Of a DNA stretch of 64,000 nucleotides, positions 10,438 through 23,000 are shown piece by piece. Within the stretch, counting starts at the first letter, position 1; every line of letters starts with the position of its first letter. The position numbers and the translations under genes are program-made. The DNA comes from Epichloe hybrida (taxonomy: Eukaryota > Ascomycota > Sordariomycetes > Hypocreales > Clavicipitaceae): the NCBI GenBank assembly GCA_019022495.1, contig JAFEKR010000056.1, positions 176,906 to 240,905 of the forward strand, read 5' to 3'. The notes under the pieces are model-generated. The model saw only the letters and a program-made list of their open reading frames with translations, had not been told where the DNA came from and did no database searches.

Positions 10438-13400
10438 TACTACCCCCTTAATATATAATTATCCTTAATTATAAAGAGCTACTTAGCTAGTATGTGTTTA
10501 CTACGCATAACCTATAGTAATATCTATGCTACTAGCTATACTATTAGTGCATAGTATTACATTAGCTTTAAATAATAAGGCAGATATTATTAGGACCTAG
10601 GTAATCTTCCTTATAATATCTAGATTATAGATAGCTATATACTTACTACTTTATTACCTCTAATATGTATACCTCTATCTAACAAGTTATTAGCGCTAAG
10701 TAAGCAAACTACTTATATTAAGTTTTGTAATTAGGTTAAATAGTTAGGGTAATATATGCTATTTAAAACAAATAACTTCTTATCTAATATTAGGGATATT
10801 ATATTAATCTTACTAGGAGTTTATAGCTAGCGTGCGTATTTACTAGTAGTAACTATAACTATAAATATTATAATTCCTAGATTAGCTATATATAGCATAT
10901 AGATTACTTAGGGGTCTAGGGCTAATATAAAAGAGGCCTACTTCCCCTTGCTTCTATATACTTTTCTTCCCTTTATATTCTCCCTTAGTATTATAAGTTA
11001 CCCTTACCTATAAGCTAGTAGCTTTATAGCTTCTCTTATAGTAATTACTAATATCCTATAGTATTACTTTATTATCTATATCTATCCTTATCTAAAATAT
11101 CTAAATTCTCTTAAATACTAAAATATTAGTAGCTTACCTTTTACCTATAAGTTTCTTATAGTATATTACTACTAACTTACTAGTAGTTAATAATATCTTT
11201 AATATAAGTAACTACTTTACTACTACTATCTCCTTTTATTTTAAAGACTCCTATAATATCCCCTTTAAAGTCTCCTAGTAAGAAATATTTAGCTTCTAAA
11301 ATTTCTATATAAGTATAATATCTAGGTCCCCCTAGTGCCTACCCTACTAACTTATAGCTAGTAGTGCTAGTAGAATAAAAATTCCTTATATTTACTATAT
11401 ATAGTAAGTTATAATATAAGCTATTATACCTAAAGATAGTAATAGTGTGAAGCTATAATATATTATTAAGGGTAAATCTATCCTAACCTAATATACTAAT
11501 TCTCTAAGTATAACTTTATTACTATCTTACTATATATTACTCCTAACTTATATAAATAACTTAATAAAATACGCTTATTATACATATAATAATAAGGATT
11601 ATACTAGGGTTTATTCTTCTTTTCCTACTACTAATATATATACTAATATACTACTAGTATACTACTTAGTTTACCTAGTTATACTATATGCTCTTTAAGT
11701 ATATTAATACTTATAGTAATCCTAATAATAATCTATACTTTCTTAATAATATCTATATCTCTTATTTCTATAACTTAGTTACTACTAATATACTACTAGT
11801 GTCTAATATATGTAAAATATAAACTTTATAATATACTTCTAACCACTAAAAATACTAATAAGCATAGGTAGGTAAGGTAAGCGTAGCTTATAGTGGAAGT
11901 TATATATAAGGCTAATACTAATAAATAAGTTACTATATTACTACTTAATAATACTATTAATCTAGAAGTCTAGATTAATATTTCTAATAGTTTATATTTT
12001 ATTATATAGAATCTTCTATCTATATATACTTCCTATACTCTAGCTTATAGCTTTACTAACTTACTAGTAGCTTACTACTAATATATCTATGCTTCCTACT
12101 TATATTAGGCTACTAGACCTCCTTAGCAAGCTTTATATGTATATATATAAAGAGGGGGATTCTTCTAATAATAAGGATGAATCCTTTGCCCCTATTATTA
12201 CTAGTAAGATTACTAAGGGCCTAGTAGGTAATGTATTAATAGAGTAATTAGTGTAAAGTAGCTATAAGTTAGGTTATCTAAGAAATTATCTAGAATTTTT
12301 TTATATATTACTACTACTATTTAAAAACTATTAAATACACCTCTATATCCGCGAACTAGCTGCTTAGTTACTGCTTGTAATCCTTAATAATATCTATTAT
12401 AATAAAATCTCTTTTCTTTACCTAAGAATTTTCTAAAGCATTATAGCCCTTCTATTTAACTAGGTATTTCTAATATTTCCTATTATAATAATATAATATA
12501 ATTCTTTTAACTTTAAACTCCTGCTTATTATCTATAATATTATCTTGTAGCAAGGATATATCTTTTATGCTAGATAGGTCCCTTATAAATAGTTTGAGGT
12601 TAGTAACGTTAAAAATATTATATAAACGCGTTCTATGTAGTAGCCTTAATTAATATATAAGTCTATAGGTACTAATTACCTTTTTAATTTTATAAGGGCC
12701 TAGGTACTTTATACTTAGCTTCCTACTAGGTTACTATAAGTTAATATTCTTTATAGATAATAAAATATAGTTACCTATATTAAACTTTATTAGGGTTTAC
12801 TTCTTATTATAGTACTTTATGTACTAGACCTATAAGTTACTTAGAAGCTGCTTAATTACTATATGTCTATCCCTTAGTGTAATAGCATAAGTTTCTACCT
12901 AGTTATTTACTATAGGAATATCTGTAATTACTTACTATAGTCCCCTAGGGTTATAGCCTTGTAGCGCCTTAGCTAGGGTGTAGCTATAAGTTAAATAGAT
13001 GCTTATATTATATATAAACTATACTATTAAAAGATTATTAGCCTAATTAGTTTAGTTAAAGCAAGTAAAGGCTCTTAAATAATACTCTAAAACTTAGTTT
13101 AGACATTCTATCTAACTATCTATTTACAGGTAAAACATAGTGCTTAGTTACTACTTAGTTATAATAAGGTAGTAAAAGGTTATTTAAAACCTGCTAGTAA
13201 AAGTTAAACCCTAGTCTATAATAATGCCCTCTAGAGCGCTATAATCCCTAAAAACATACTTTAAGAATATAGTAGCTAACCTATTGCTAGTTATACGCGT
13301 TAAAATAGGGATGTAAATACTATACTTTATAAAATAGTTTATAATAACTAAGATTATATTATAGGTCTAGTTTACGTCTTTTATAGGTAGTAGCCCTATA

Positions 13401-16400
13401 ATAAAGTCTATTAATAATTCTTAAAAAGGCTAATTAGGCACTAGTAGTGTAGCTAGCTTGCTATAAGGTTTGTGGTGCCTTAGCTTTAAAGTCTAGTAGC
13501 TTATGTAAGTTTATATATATAACTTAGTATCTTTCTTTATTATTAGCTAGTAATACTAACTTATAATCTAACAGAGGGTCCTGCTAACTCCCTAGTAGCC
13601 CACTACTAGGTTGTTATAGGTAAGTAATATAACTTCCTTTCTTATACTAACTAGAATAAAAACTCTATTCTTAAACATTAATAGCTTAGAGGGCCTAATA
13701 GACTATATCTATAACACCTTTAGGTTACCGCTCTTAAGCAGCTTCCTCTAACCTATAGTAAAGTTATTACCTTACTATACTTAAAATAATATAACTTAAA
13801 TTAAAGTCTTTAATTCTATATATATAGGATAAGTATTACGTGTAAACTTAGAAGAGATTTACTAGACTACCTATATTCTTACTATAATACTACTATAAGT
13901 AGCTAGCTTATAGTATACTTTTAGACTTATAAATAAATTATAGCTAAGCAGTGTTTTAAGGGGGCGCTTATGCTACTTACTAACTACTAACCTAGCTAGA
14001 CTCCTAACCTATAGGCTTGCTAGACTTATAGAAACATTAGAAAACATAGATAAGGTATAACCTTACTACTTATAATAAGTAAACCTAGTTAGCGTACTAC
14101 TTATAGGCTTTATAGGACTATTAGGTTCCTTAATAATATAATAAAGTTATATTTTCTTAAAACCCTAGAGGCTTAAATAGCCCTTATAGTGTTCTTGTAA
14201 TAAACTATTAATTACGCTAAGTAATATAACCTTAGGGCCTATAACTACACTATTACATATATAGTGCCCTTACTACTTAGTATTTAAAAACTTAGCTAAG
14301 AAGTTAGGTAGCTATAAGGATATAGCCTTTACCCTACGCTCCTTACTAATATAATTTACTCTTCTTAATAAGGTATTAGTAGGGTTTAGCTTACTTATAT
14401 AATATTTAATCCTAAAATTAAACAAATAAAGCTTATCTAACGCTATTACTTACTTACTAGATAGCTTTAGCTTTATAGCTAGGTACTTGTAATTTAGATA
14501 GTCTATAATAACTATAATCTAATAAGTTAAATACATAAGATAATATCTCTAGGCTTAAAACACCTCTTAAATTACTAATAACTTAGCGTCTAGGGTTAAG
14601 TAGCAAAGTTTAATATTAGTTAACTTCCTTAAAAAATACACCACTAGGTGCCAGCTACCTAGCACTAATATTATAAGTATAGCTCTAATTATATAACTAA
14701 ATATATCTATCTTTACTCTTAGCAAATAAAGTAAGTTAAAGTATACTAAGATTAGTGCCTCCTAGAACTTCTTTTAGAGTTCTCTAAACACTATAAGTTT
14801 ACTAGGCTTTAGCTTAAACTCCACTAGTTAAACACCCTTTAGATAGTTTATTAGCAGGACTACTACCTTACTATACTATTTTATAAAATATTAGTAAAAC
14901 CTTATAAACCTAAGGAATAATTAAATATTAAACATATTACTAGGTATTAGCTAGGTTATAATAGCTTTAACCTATAATAGTTCTATCTTAATGCCTTTCT
15001 TAGATATAATAAAACCTAGGAACTTTACCTTTATAACTAAAAATTAGTACTTTTTAAGGTTAATGTAAAGGTTAGCATCCTAAAGTCGCCCTAGCACTCT
15101 TTTAACATACTCTATGTATCTTATAGGGTCACTACTATATATTAGGGTATTATTAAGGTAAATAATATAGAATTTATCTATAAGCCCCTTAAGAGTATTG
15201 TTAATATATTCCTAAAAAGTGGCTAGCGTATTCACTAACCTAAACGGCATTATAAGATATTTAAAGTGCCTATAGTAGTAATAGAATACTATCTTCCACT
15301 TATTGCCCTTGCGAATATATAGCTAGTGGTATGCCTCTCGAAGATCTAGTAATATAAAAATCTTTACACCTGCTAATTAATTAAGGATTTTAGAGATTAG
15401 TAGCAAAGGGGCCCTATTTTTAATAGTAATCCTATTAAGCCCCCTATAATCCACATAAAGCCTCAATTTCCCTAATTTTTTTAGAATAAATAAAATCAGG
15501 GCTCCTACTAGGCTTATTAATCTTTTAATTCACCCTTTTTCTTACGCACTTGCTAGGTACTCCCTAAGTACTTCTAGCTCTTTCTTAGCTAGGTTATATA
15601 TAGGTCCCTAGGGTAGTTATTTTCCCTCTTCTAATTTAATTACATAAGTGTAACCACCTAATTCTAGGAGCTTACTAGCTAGCTCCTTTAAAAACACATT
15701 TACGAATTCCGTGTACTCTTCTAGAATTTACTGCAAGGGTATATTACTATTTATCTCTTACGTAGGCACTACTAATTCTTCGTAAAACACTACCTAGAGC
15801 GCTATTACACTTCTTAGTTTTTTCTTCTTTAATATATAGGTATATTTTACTACTATTACTATAACTACGCTATAACTTAGGTTGTTGCTTATTGCGTTGC
15901 TTATTAGTAAATTTTTATTAGTATCTTCTTTTATTACCTTTAGGTTAACTACCTTAATCTTTAGCAATACTAGTAACAGCGTAACGGAAGACTGCTTTAC
16001 TACCTTATAAAGTTATTACTTACTTATAGTAAAAGCAATATAATCCTAGGTTATTAAAAACCTCTAGAAACCCTACTTCTAGTCTATTACTATAGGTTTA
16101 TATTTTAGGGTCTAGTCTATCCCTAGGAGTATTTCCTCTCCTATATTAGTAACGTAGTAGCTAACTTAGTAAACCTTTATATAGCCTATGCTATCTTTTA
16201 CCTTAACTAGTTTACATAGGATTCCCTAGTGCAGGATCTTATCCTTACTTATGCTTTCTAGTATTATCTCTGTTTTTTCTACGTTCTTCTAATTCTATTT
16301 TAATAATAATTTAGGGTGGATTATTAAATATTCCGCGCCTATATTAAATAGCACTAGCACTACTAACTAGCAGTTATCTTACTATAAGGATACCTATATT

Positions 16401-16672
16401 CTTATTCTCTTATCTATAGGTTTTTTTATAGTAAGACTATTATCCTAAGCCTAAGCTAAACTAATTAGAATCTTATTTAGGTCTAAGGTTTTATTACTAC
16501 TATCCTTATGCTTCTTAGTAGTATACTTATTACTTTTATAAATTAAGTAGTCTGCTATATTATATCTATTTAAACTATGTCTAGGGCTACTATATTTATA
16601 GCACTTAAATAGTCTCTAGCTTATACTAGGTTACTATAAGCTTTACTATAAGTTATTTACAGGGGAGCAGAG

Positions 16673-16816
16673 CATTGTTGTATTGTATTGTATTGTATTT
16701 TTTAGCCCTTCGATGTATTGTATTGTATTGTATTGCCCTATGTATTGTATTGTGTATTGTATTGTATTAAAAATACAATACAATACAATACAATACATAT
16801 AATACAATGTATTGTT
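16673..16816. repeat. TTGTA/TACAA pentanucleotide array, left end of the hAT element
   Basis: Runs of TATTG repeats switch to the complementary CAATA orientation, creating a perfect 16-bp inverted repeat (16753-16768 with 16772-16787) around a 3-base AAA loop. Similar arrays occur at 17096-17167 and 18598-18696. Confidence 0.88.
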
Positions 16817-17095
16817 AGGGAAAAATATAAGTGGGGTATTATATAAATTCATTATATAGTAGATTTTTTAAATAATCTAATTATAGTATTCTTATTTTTA
16901 TATATAATTTAGTTATTTATTTAAAAATCTATTAAGTTTTAGCTTATTTAGAAAAGTAAGCTTATTTTAAATATATAATATCTTAGTAATATTCTTTTAT
17001 ATCTATTTTAAAAAATGATTTTTTCTTAATATATTAAGGGTCTTTTTATTCTTATATCTATTTTCTATGATTTATTATAATTATTTATTATATAA

Positions 17096-17167
17096 AAATA
17101 CATTATAATACAATATAATACAATACATTACAATACATTACAATACAATACAATACAATACAATGTA
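17096..17167. repeat. TACAA pentanucleotide array, internal
   Basis: Irregular run of TACAA/TACATT units in the CAATA orientation, matching the right half of the terminal array at 16770-16810. Confidence 0.8.
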
Positions 17168-17831
17168 TTATTAAAAAGGTAAGGTAGTATATATACTTAT
17201 TATATAGTAGATTTTTAATATAATCTAAATAAGATATCCTTAAATTTTTATACTATTTAGGTATTTAGTTATAGAATTATAAAGTTTTAGCTAATTTAGA
17301 CTATTAAGCTATATATATATATAGGGTAGCTATAAATAGTATTATCTAAACTTAACTTATAGTAAAATTTATTCTTTATATTTTAAAGGTTATCCTATCT
17401 TTCTAGCTTTTATTTAGGATTTACTATGCATTTTAATATAGTATTTTTGCTTTAAATATAATATTTACCCTAAAGAAATAATTTATAATTCTAAATAAAT
17501 AAGATTAAAACTCTAATAAAAATATACTTATATATATAAGGAATTTATTATAAAGAGAAAATTAAAATTTATTTAATAAATGCTTCTTTTACTATTAAGC
17601 TATTTTATTATAATTATAATAAATTATATTAGCTTTGAACCTTTTTTAAACTAAAAGAAAAGGAAAAAACCTAGGAAAAGCTTATAAAGAAAAGTTAAAA
17701 TATTATATAAAGAATAATCATAATATATATACTATTTTTTTAATATTAAGTAAATAAATAAATAAGCTTTAAAAGTAAGTTTAATTATTTATACTACTTT
17801 TAGCTTACTTACTTAGTTATATAGTGTTTCT

Positions 17832-18240
17832 TAAAGTAGGTCTAAAAGTGGGTCTTGTTAAACACTAAAAACCAAGTATAATCCCTTTTTATAGTTATAT
17901 AACTTTAGCTAAGAAGAGGAGGATATATAAAAGTGGGTCTAACAGTGGGTCTTATTAAACACTAAAAACCAAGTATAATCCCTTTCTATAGTTATATAAC
18001 TTTAGCTAAGAAGAGGAGGATATATAAAAGTGGGTCTAAAAGTGGGTCCTATTAGTTATCCTATAAACCTAGTATTATCTCTTTACTTAGTTATATAATT
18101 CTAGCTAAAAAGAAATATATATACAAAAGTAGGTCTAAAAGTGGGTCCTATTATTAGTTATACTATAAACATAATAATCTCTTTACTTAGTTATATAATT
18201 TTAGTTAAAAAGAGAGAAATATACTAAAGTAAGTCTTATA
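17832..18240. repeat. Approximately 97-bp tandem repeat, about four copies
   Basis: Each unit begins with AAAGTRGGTCTAAAAGTGGGTC and runs through ATATAACTTTAGCTAA. Unit starts fall at about 17832, 17929, 18026, 18125 and 18225 (last partial). Units 1 and 2 are nearly identical; units 3 and 4 are more diverged. Confidence 0.85.
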
Positions 18241-18597
18241 GTTATATTAGAACTTACTTTCTATTAGTATAAAATTATAAATAGTATAATATTAAAAACA
18301 TAAAAAAGAAAGGAATTTTATTTTATTAATATTTTAAAAAACCTTTAAATACTAAATAATTAATAAGTCTAGCTTTTTCTATAGTAATTTACTTATAAAT
18401 ACTTATATTTATATTATATTAATTTATTACTTATTTATTTTTAATTAAACTTTAACACTAATAATATTTTAAGTTATATAAGTAATAGAAGTAATATATA
18501 TATATAAGCTATTATAAGCTATTATAAGCTATTATACTATATATAACTATATATACCTTATAATTAAGGAATTTACTTAAAACTAAAAAAAAAGAAA

Positions 18598-18696
18598 AAA
18601 AAATACAAAACAATACAAATAATACATGTATTGTATTGTATTGTAAAATTTTGGATGTATTGTATTGTGTAATGTATTGTATTGTATTGTATTGCA
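18598..18696. repeat. TTGTA/TACAA array, right end of the hAT element
   Basis: A short CAATA-oriented stretch is followed by TGTAT/TGTATTG repeats that run into the right TIR. It mirrors the left subterminal array. Confidence 0.85.
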
Positions 18697-19763
18697 ATGC
18701 TCTGCAGGGGAGCTAAAGCGTTATCTCTTATTACTCCTACCCTCCTTATTATGGTTTCTATTATAATTACTTAATATAAATATTATTATAACTTTAGCCT
18801 TTTTCCCTTAACCCTATAAGTAACTCTAAGATATTAGGAACTCTTAGCTAACTATATACTTCCTTATAGTATTATTTAAGCTATTTAGAAAAATTACTAT
18901 TCTTAAGCGTATAGGAATTTAGTTAGGTAATTTCGCTTTTACCTTTATCTAAAGTCTTAGGAAAGATTAAAAAGACTAATTACTCTTTTGCCTAAGATTT
19001 AGTAGTGTTCTAGTAGCTTCTAAGCACTATATATCTTTATCTATTACTCTAGTATTTAGCTAGGACACAAATCTATCCTAGGTGTAAGCTAAGTAGTTAA
19101 CTAACCTATTCACTATTACATAACGCATTCACTATTACTTTATATTATTAGCTAAGTAGCTACTAGTATATACTATCTTTATTTTATTATCCTAAAAGGT
19201 TCTTAGGTCTAGCTAAAATAGTATATTTAAATTTACTAGGTACACCTATAGATTCTTATAGGTATTACCTTTATATATAAGTACCTTATACTACGTCTTA
19301 ATAAAGCTTTATAAGTATATATTTACTATAAACTTAGTATTAGGTAGGAAATCTAGGAATAGGGGAATTCTTTACATGTTTATCTAAGGGGTAATTATAA
19401 GTCCTCTGCCTAATCTAGCTAATTATAAGTCCACTTCTATTTCCTTAAGCTACGCTTTTATATCTAAGATCTCCTTTCTTATACAGGTATTTTATAGCTT
19501 AGCTTATATAACCTTATATTGCCTCTATAGCTTATCTAGATTATTATTATTCCTAGATTTAGCGTTACCACGTTAGTTAGGTAGTATTTACTATACCCTC
19601 TTATATTCTATAGTTAGGGTATTTTAGTTACTACCTAGGCGCTATAGAGTTAGGGCTTCCTTACTAGGTAGTATAGGTATATTTTAGGTAAATATTCTAT
19701 AGCTTCTTTATATTTAAATCTAGCTAATAGTCTGTTTTCCCTAAAGGGTTTAAGAGTTTAACT

Positions 19764-20030
19764 TATTATAACTATATTTAAGGAGATATAAATAGAGTAA
19801 AGGCTAAGGTTCTTAGTTATAGCTAGAGAGCTACTACTTAGGGGTAGGTATATAAAGGTCTTAAACTCTAACCTCCTATATCTCTTATAGGCGGTCCTTA
19901 TCTAAATACCTTACTACACACACATAACTATCTAGTAGCTACTTAGTTATTTACGTAAGCTAAGGCTTACCTAAGGGCTCTGTTATATAACTATCCTATC
20001 TGTAACTCCCTAGCCTCTATGCTTCTAATA
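19764..20030 (-). repeat. Gypsy LTR B, shared by both copies
   Basis: 267 bp with the same borders as LTRs A and C, transition-mutated throughout: the left end reads TATTATAACTA for TGTCACGACTG and the right end TCTAATA for CCTAACA. It serves both internal regions, so the array has three LTRs for two bodies. Confidence 0.92.
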
Positions 20031-23000
20031 TGCTACCCCCCTAATATATAATTATCCTTAATTATAAAGAGCTGCTTAGCTAGTGTGTATTTACTACGCA
20101 TAACCTATGGTAATATCTATACTACTAGCTATACTATTAGTGCGTAGTATTACGTCTGCTTTAAATAATAAGGTAGATATTATTAGGACCTAGGTAATCT
20201 TCCTTATAATATCTAGATTATAGATAGCTATATACTTACTACTTTATTACCTCTAATATACATACCTCTATCTAATAAGTTATTAGCGCTAAGTAAGTAG
20301 ATTACCTATATTAAGTTTTATAATTAGGTTAAATAGTTAGGGTAATGTATACTATTTAAAATAAATAACTTCTTATCTAATATTAGGGATATTATATTAA
20401 TCTTACTAGGAGTTTATAGCTAGTATGCATATCTACTAGTAGTAACCGTAACTATAAATATTATAATTCCTAGATTAGCTATATATAGCGCGTAAATTAC
20501 TTAGGGGTCTAGGGCTAATATAAAAGAGGCCTACTTCCCCTTACTTCTATATACTTTTCTTCTCTCTATATTCTCCTTTAGTATTATAAGTTACCCTTAC
20601 TTATAAGCTAGTAGCTTTATAGCTTCTCTTATAGTAGTTACTAATATCCTATAGCATTACTTTATTATTTATATCTATCCTTATCTAAAATATCTAAATC
20701 CTCTTAAACACTAAAATATTAGTAGCTTACCTTTTACTTATAAGTTTCTTATAGTATATTATTACTAACTTACTAGTAGTTAATAATATCTTTAATATAA
20801 GTAATTACTTTACTACTACTACCTCCTTCTATTTTAAAGACTCTTATAATATCCCTTTTAAAGTCTTCTAGTAAGAAATATTTAGCTTTTAAAATTTCTA
20901 TATAAGTATAATATCTAGGTCCCCCTAGTGCTTACCTTACTAACTTATAGCTAGTAGTGCTAGTAGAATAGAAATTCCTTATATTTACTATATATAGTAG
21001 GTTATAATATAGGCTATTATACCTAAAGATAGTTATAGTGTGGAGCTATAATATATTATTAAGGGCAAATCTATCCTAACCTAATATACTAATTCTCTAA
21101 GTATAACTTTACTACTATCTTACTATATATTACTCCTAACTTATATAAATAACTTAATAAAATACGCCTATTATACATATAATAATAAGGACTATACTAG
21201 GGTTTATTCTCCCTTTCTTACTACTAATATATATACTAATATACTACTAGTGTATTACTTAGTTTACCTAGTTATACTATATGCTCTTTAAGTGTATTAA
21301 TACTTATAGTAATCCTAATAATAATCTATACTTTCTTAATAATATCTATATCTTTTATTTCTATAACTTAGTTACTACTAATATACTACTAGTATCTAAT
21401 ACGTATAAAATATAAACTTTATAATACACTCCTAACTACTAAAAATGCTAATAAGCATAGGTAGGTAAGGTAAGCGTAGCTTATAGCGGAAGTTATATAT
21501 AAGGCTAATACTAATAAATAAGTTACTATATTACTACTTAATAATACTATTAATCTAGAAGTCTAGATTAATATTTCTAATAGTTTATATTTTATTATAT
21601 AGAATTTTCTATTTATATATACTTCCTACGCTTTAGCTTATAGCTTTACTAACTTACTAGTAGCTTACTACTAACATATTTACACTTCCTACTTATGTTA
21701 GGCTACTAGACCTCCCTAGTAAGCTTTATACGTATATATATAGAGAGGGGGATTCTTTTAATAATAAGGATAAATCCTCTGCCTTTATTATTACTAGTAA
21801 GATTACTAAGGGCCTAGGTACTTTATACTTAGCTTCCTACTAGGTTACTATAAGTTAATGTTCTTTATAGATAATAAAATATAGTTACCTATATTAAACT
21901 TTATTAGGGTTTACTTCTTATTATAGTACTTTATGTACTAGACTTATAAGTTACTTAGAAGCTACTTAATTACTATATATCTATCCCTTAGTGTAATAGC
22001 ATAAGTTTCTGCCTAGTTATTTACTATAGGAATATCTATAACTACTTACTATAGTCCCCTAGGGTTATAGCCTTGTAATGCCTTAGCTAGGGTATAGCTA
22101 TAAGTTAAATAAACGCTTATATTATACGTAAACTATACTATTAAAAGATTATTAGCCTAATTAGTTTAGTTAAAGCAAGCAAAGGCTCTTAAATAATACT
22201 CTAAAACTTAGTTTAGACGTTTTATCTAACTATCTATTTATAGGTAGAACGTAATGCTTAGTTACTACTTAGTTATAATAAGGTGGCAAAAGGTTATCTA
22301 AAACCCGCTAGTGAAAGTTAAACCCTAGTCTATAATAATACCCTCTAGAGCGCTATAATCCCTAAAAACATACTCTAAGAATATAGTAGCTAACCTATTA
22401 CTAGTTATATGCGTTAAAATAGGGATATAAATACTATACTTTATAAAATAGTCTATAATAACTAAGATTACATTGTAAGTCTAGTTTACATCTTTTATAG
22501 GTAGTAGCCCTATAATAAAGTCTATTAATAATTCTTAAAAAGGCTAATTAGGCACTAGTAGCATAGCTAGCTTACTATAAGGTTTATAGTACCTTAGCTT
22601 CAAAGTCTAGTAGCTTACGCAAGTTCGCACATATAACTTAGTGTCTTTTTTTATTATTAGCTAGTAATACTAACTTACAATCTAATAGAGGGTCTTACAA
22701 CTCCCTAGTAGCCTGCTACTAGGTTATTATAGGTAAGTAGTATAACTTCCTTTCTTATACTAACTAGAATAAAAACTTTATTCTTAAACATTAATAGCTT
22801 AGAGGGCCTAATAGACTATATTTATAATGCCTCTAGGTCGCTGCTCTTAAGTAGCTTTCTCTAACCTATAGTAAAGTTATTACCTTACTATGCTTAAAAT
22901 AATATAACTTAAATTAGAGTCTCTAATTCTATATACATAGGATAAGCATTATATGCAAACTTAGAAGAGATTTACTAGACTACTTATATTCTTACTATAA

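Larger units (their letters stand above)
16668..18704. mobile_element. Non-autonomous hAT-like element inside gypsy copy 1
   Basis: The ends are CAGAGCATTG (16668-16677) and its exact reverse complement CAATGCTCTG (18695-18704). They are flanked by identical 8-bp direct repeats CAGGGGAG (16660-16667 and 18705-18712). An 8-bp duplication with CAG...CTG ends is the hAT superfamily signature. The corresponding site in gypsy copy 2 (about 25773-25780, TAGGGGAG) is uninterrupted, which proves insertion. The 2,037-bp interior is very AT-rich, shows no transposase-like frame, and carries TACAA arrays near both ends plus a 97-bp tandem repeat. Confidence 0.88.
10438..19763 (-). pseudogene. Gypsy copy 1 gag-pol relic, split by a hAT element
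   Basis: Reading the minus strand through stops, gag lies in about 19.7-18.7 kb and a zinc-knuckle remnant near 16.6-16.5 kb. The protease is near 16.38-16.31 kb (FNIGAEYLIIHP, Asp to Asn). RT follows around 15.6-15.1 kb, including RLVNTLATF and IYLNNTLIYSS, where the YxDD motif has become LNN. RNase H lies about 14.8-14.45 kb and the integrase core about 13.9-12.95 kb. A chromodomain near 12.57-12.42 kb contains KYLVK and KGY separated by a damaged Trp codon. A further 1.78-kb tail (10438-12214) before LTR A has no domain I can name. Copy 1 retains the chromodomain that copy 2 lost. Confidence 0.88.

Noticed and set aside
16646..16852. 68-codon frame over the left hAT terminus
   Set aside because: It is only the translation of the TTGTA pentanucleotide array.
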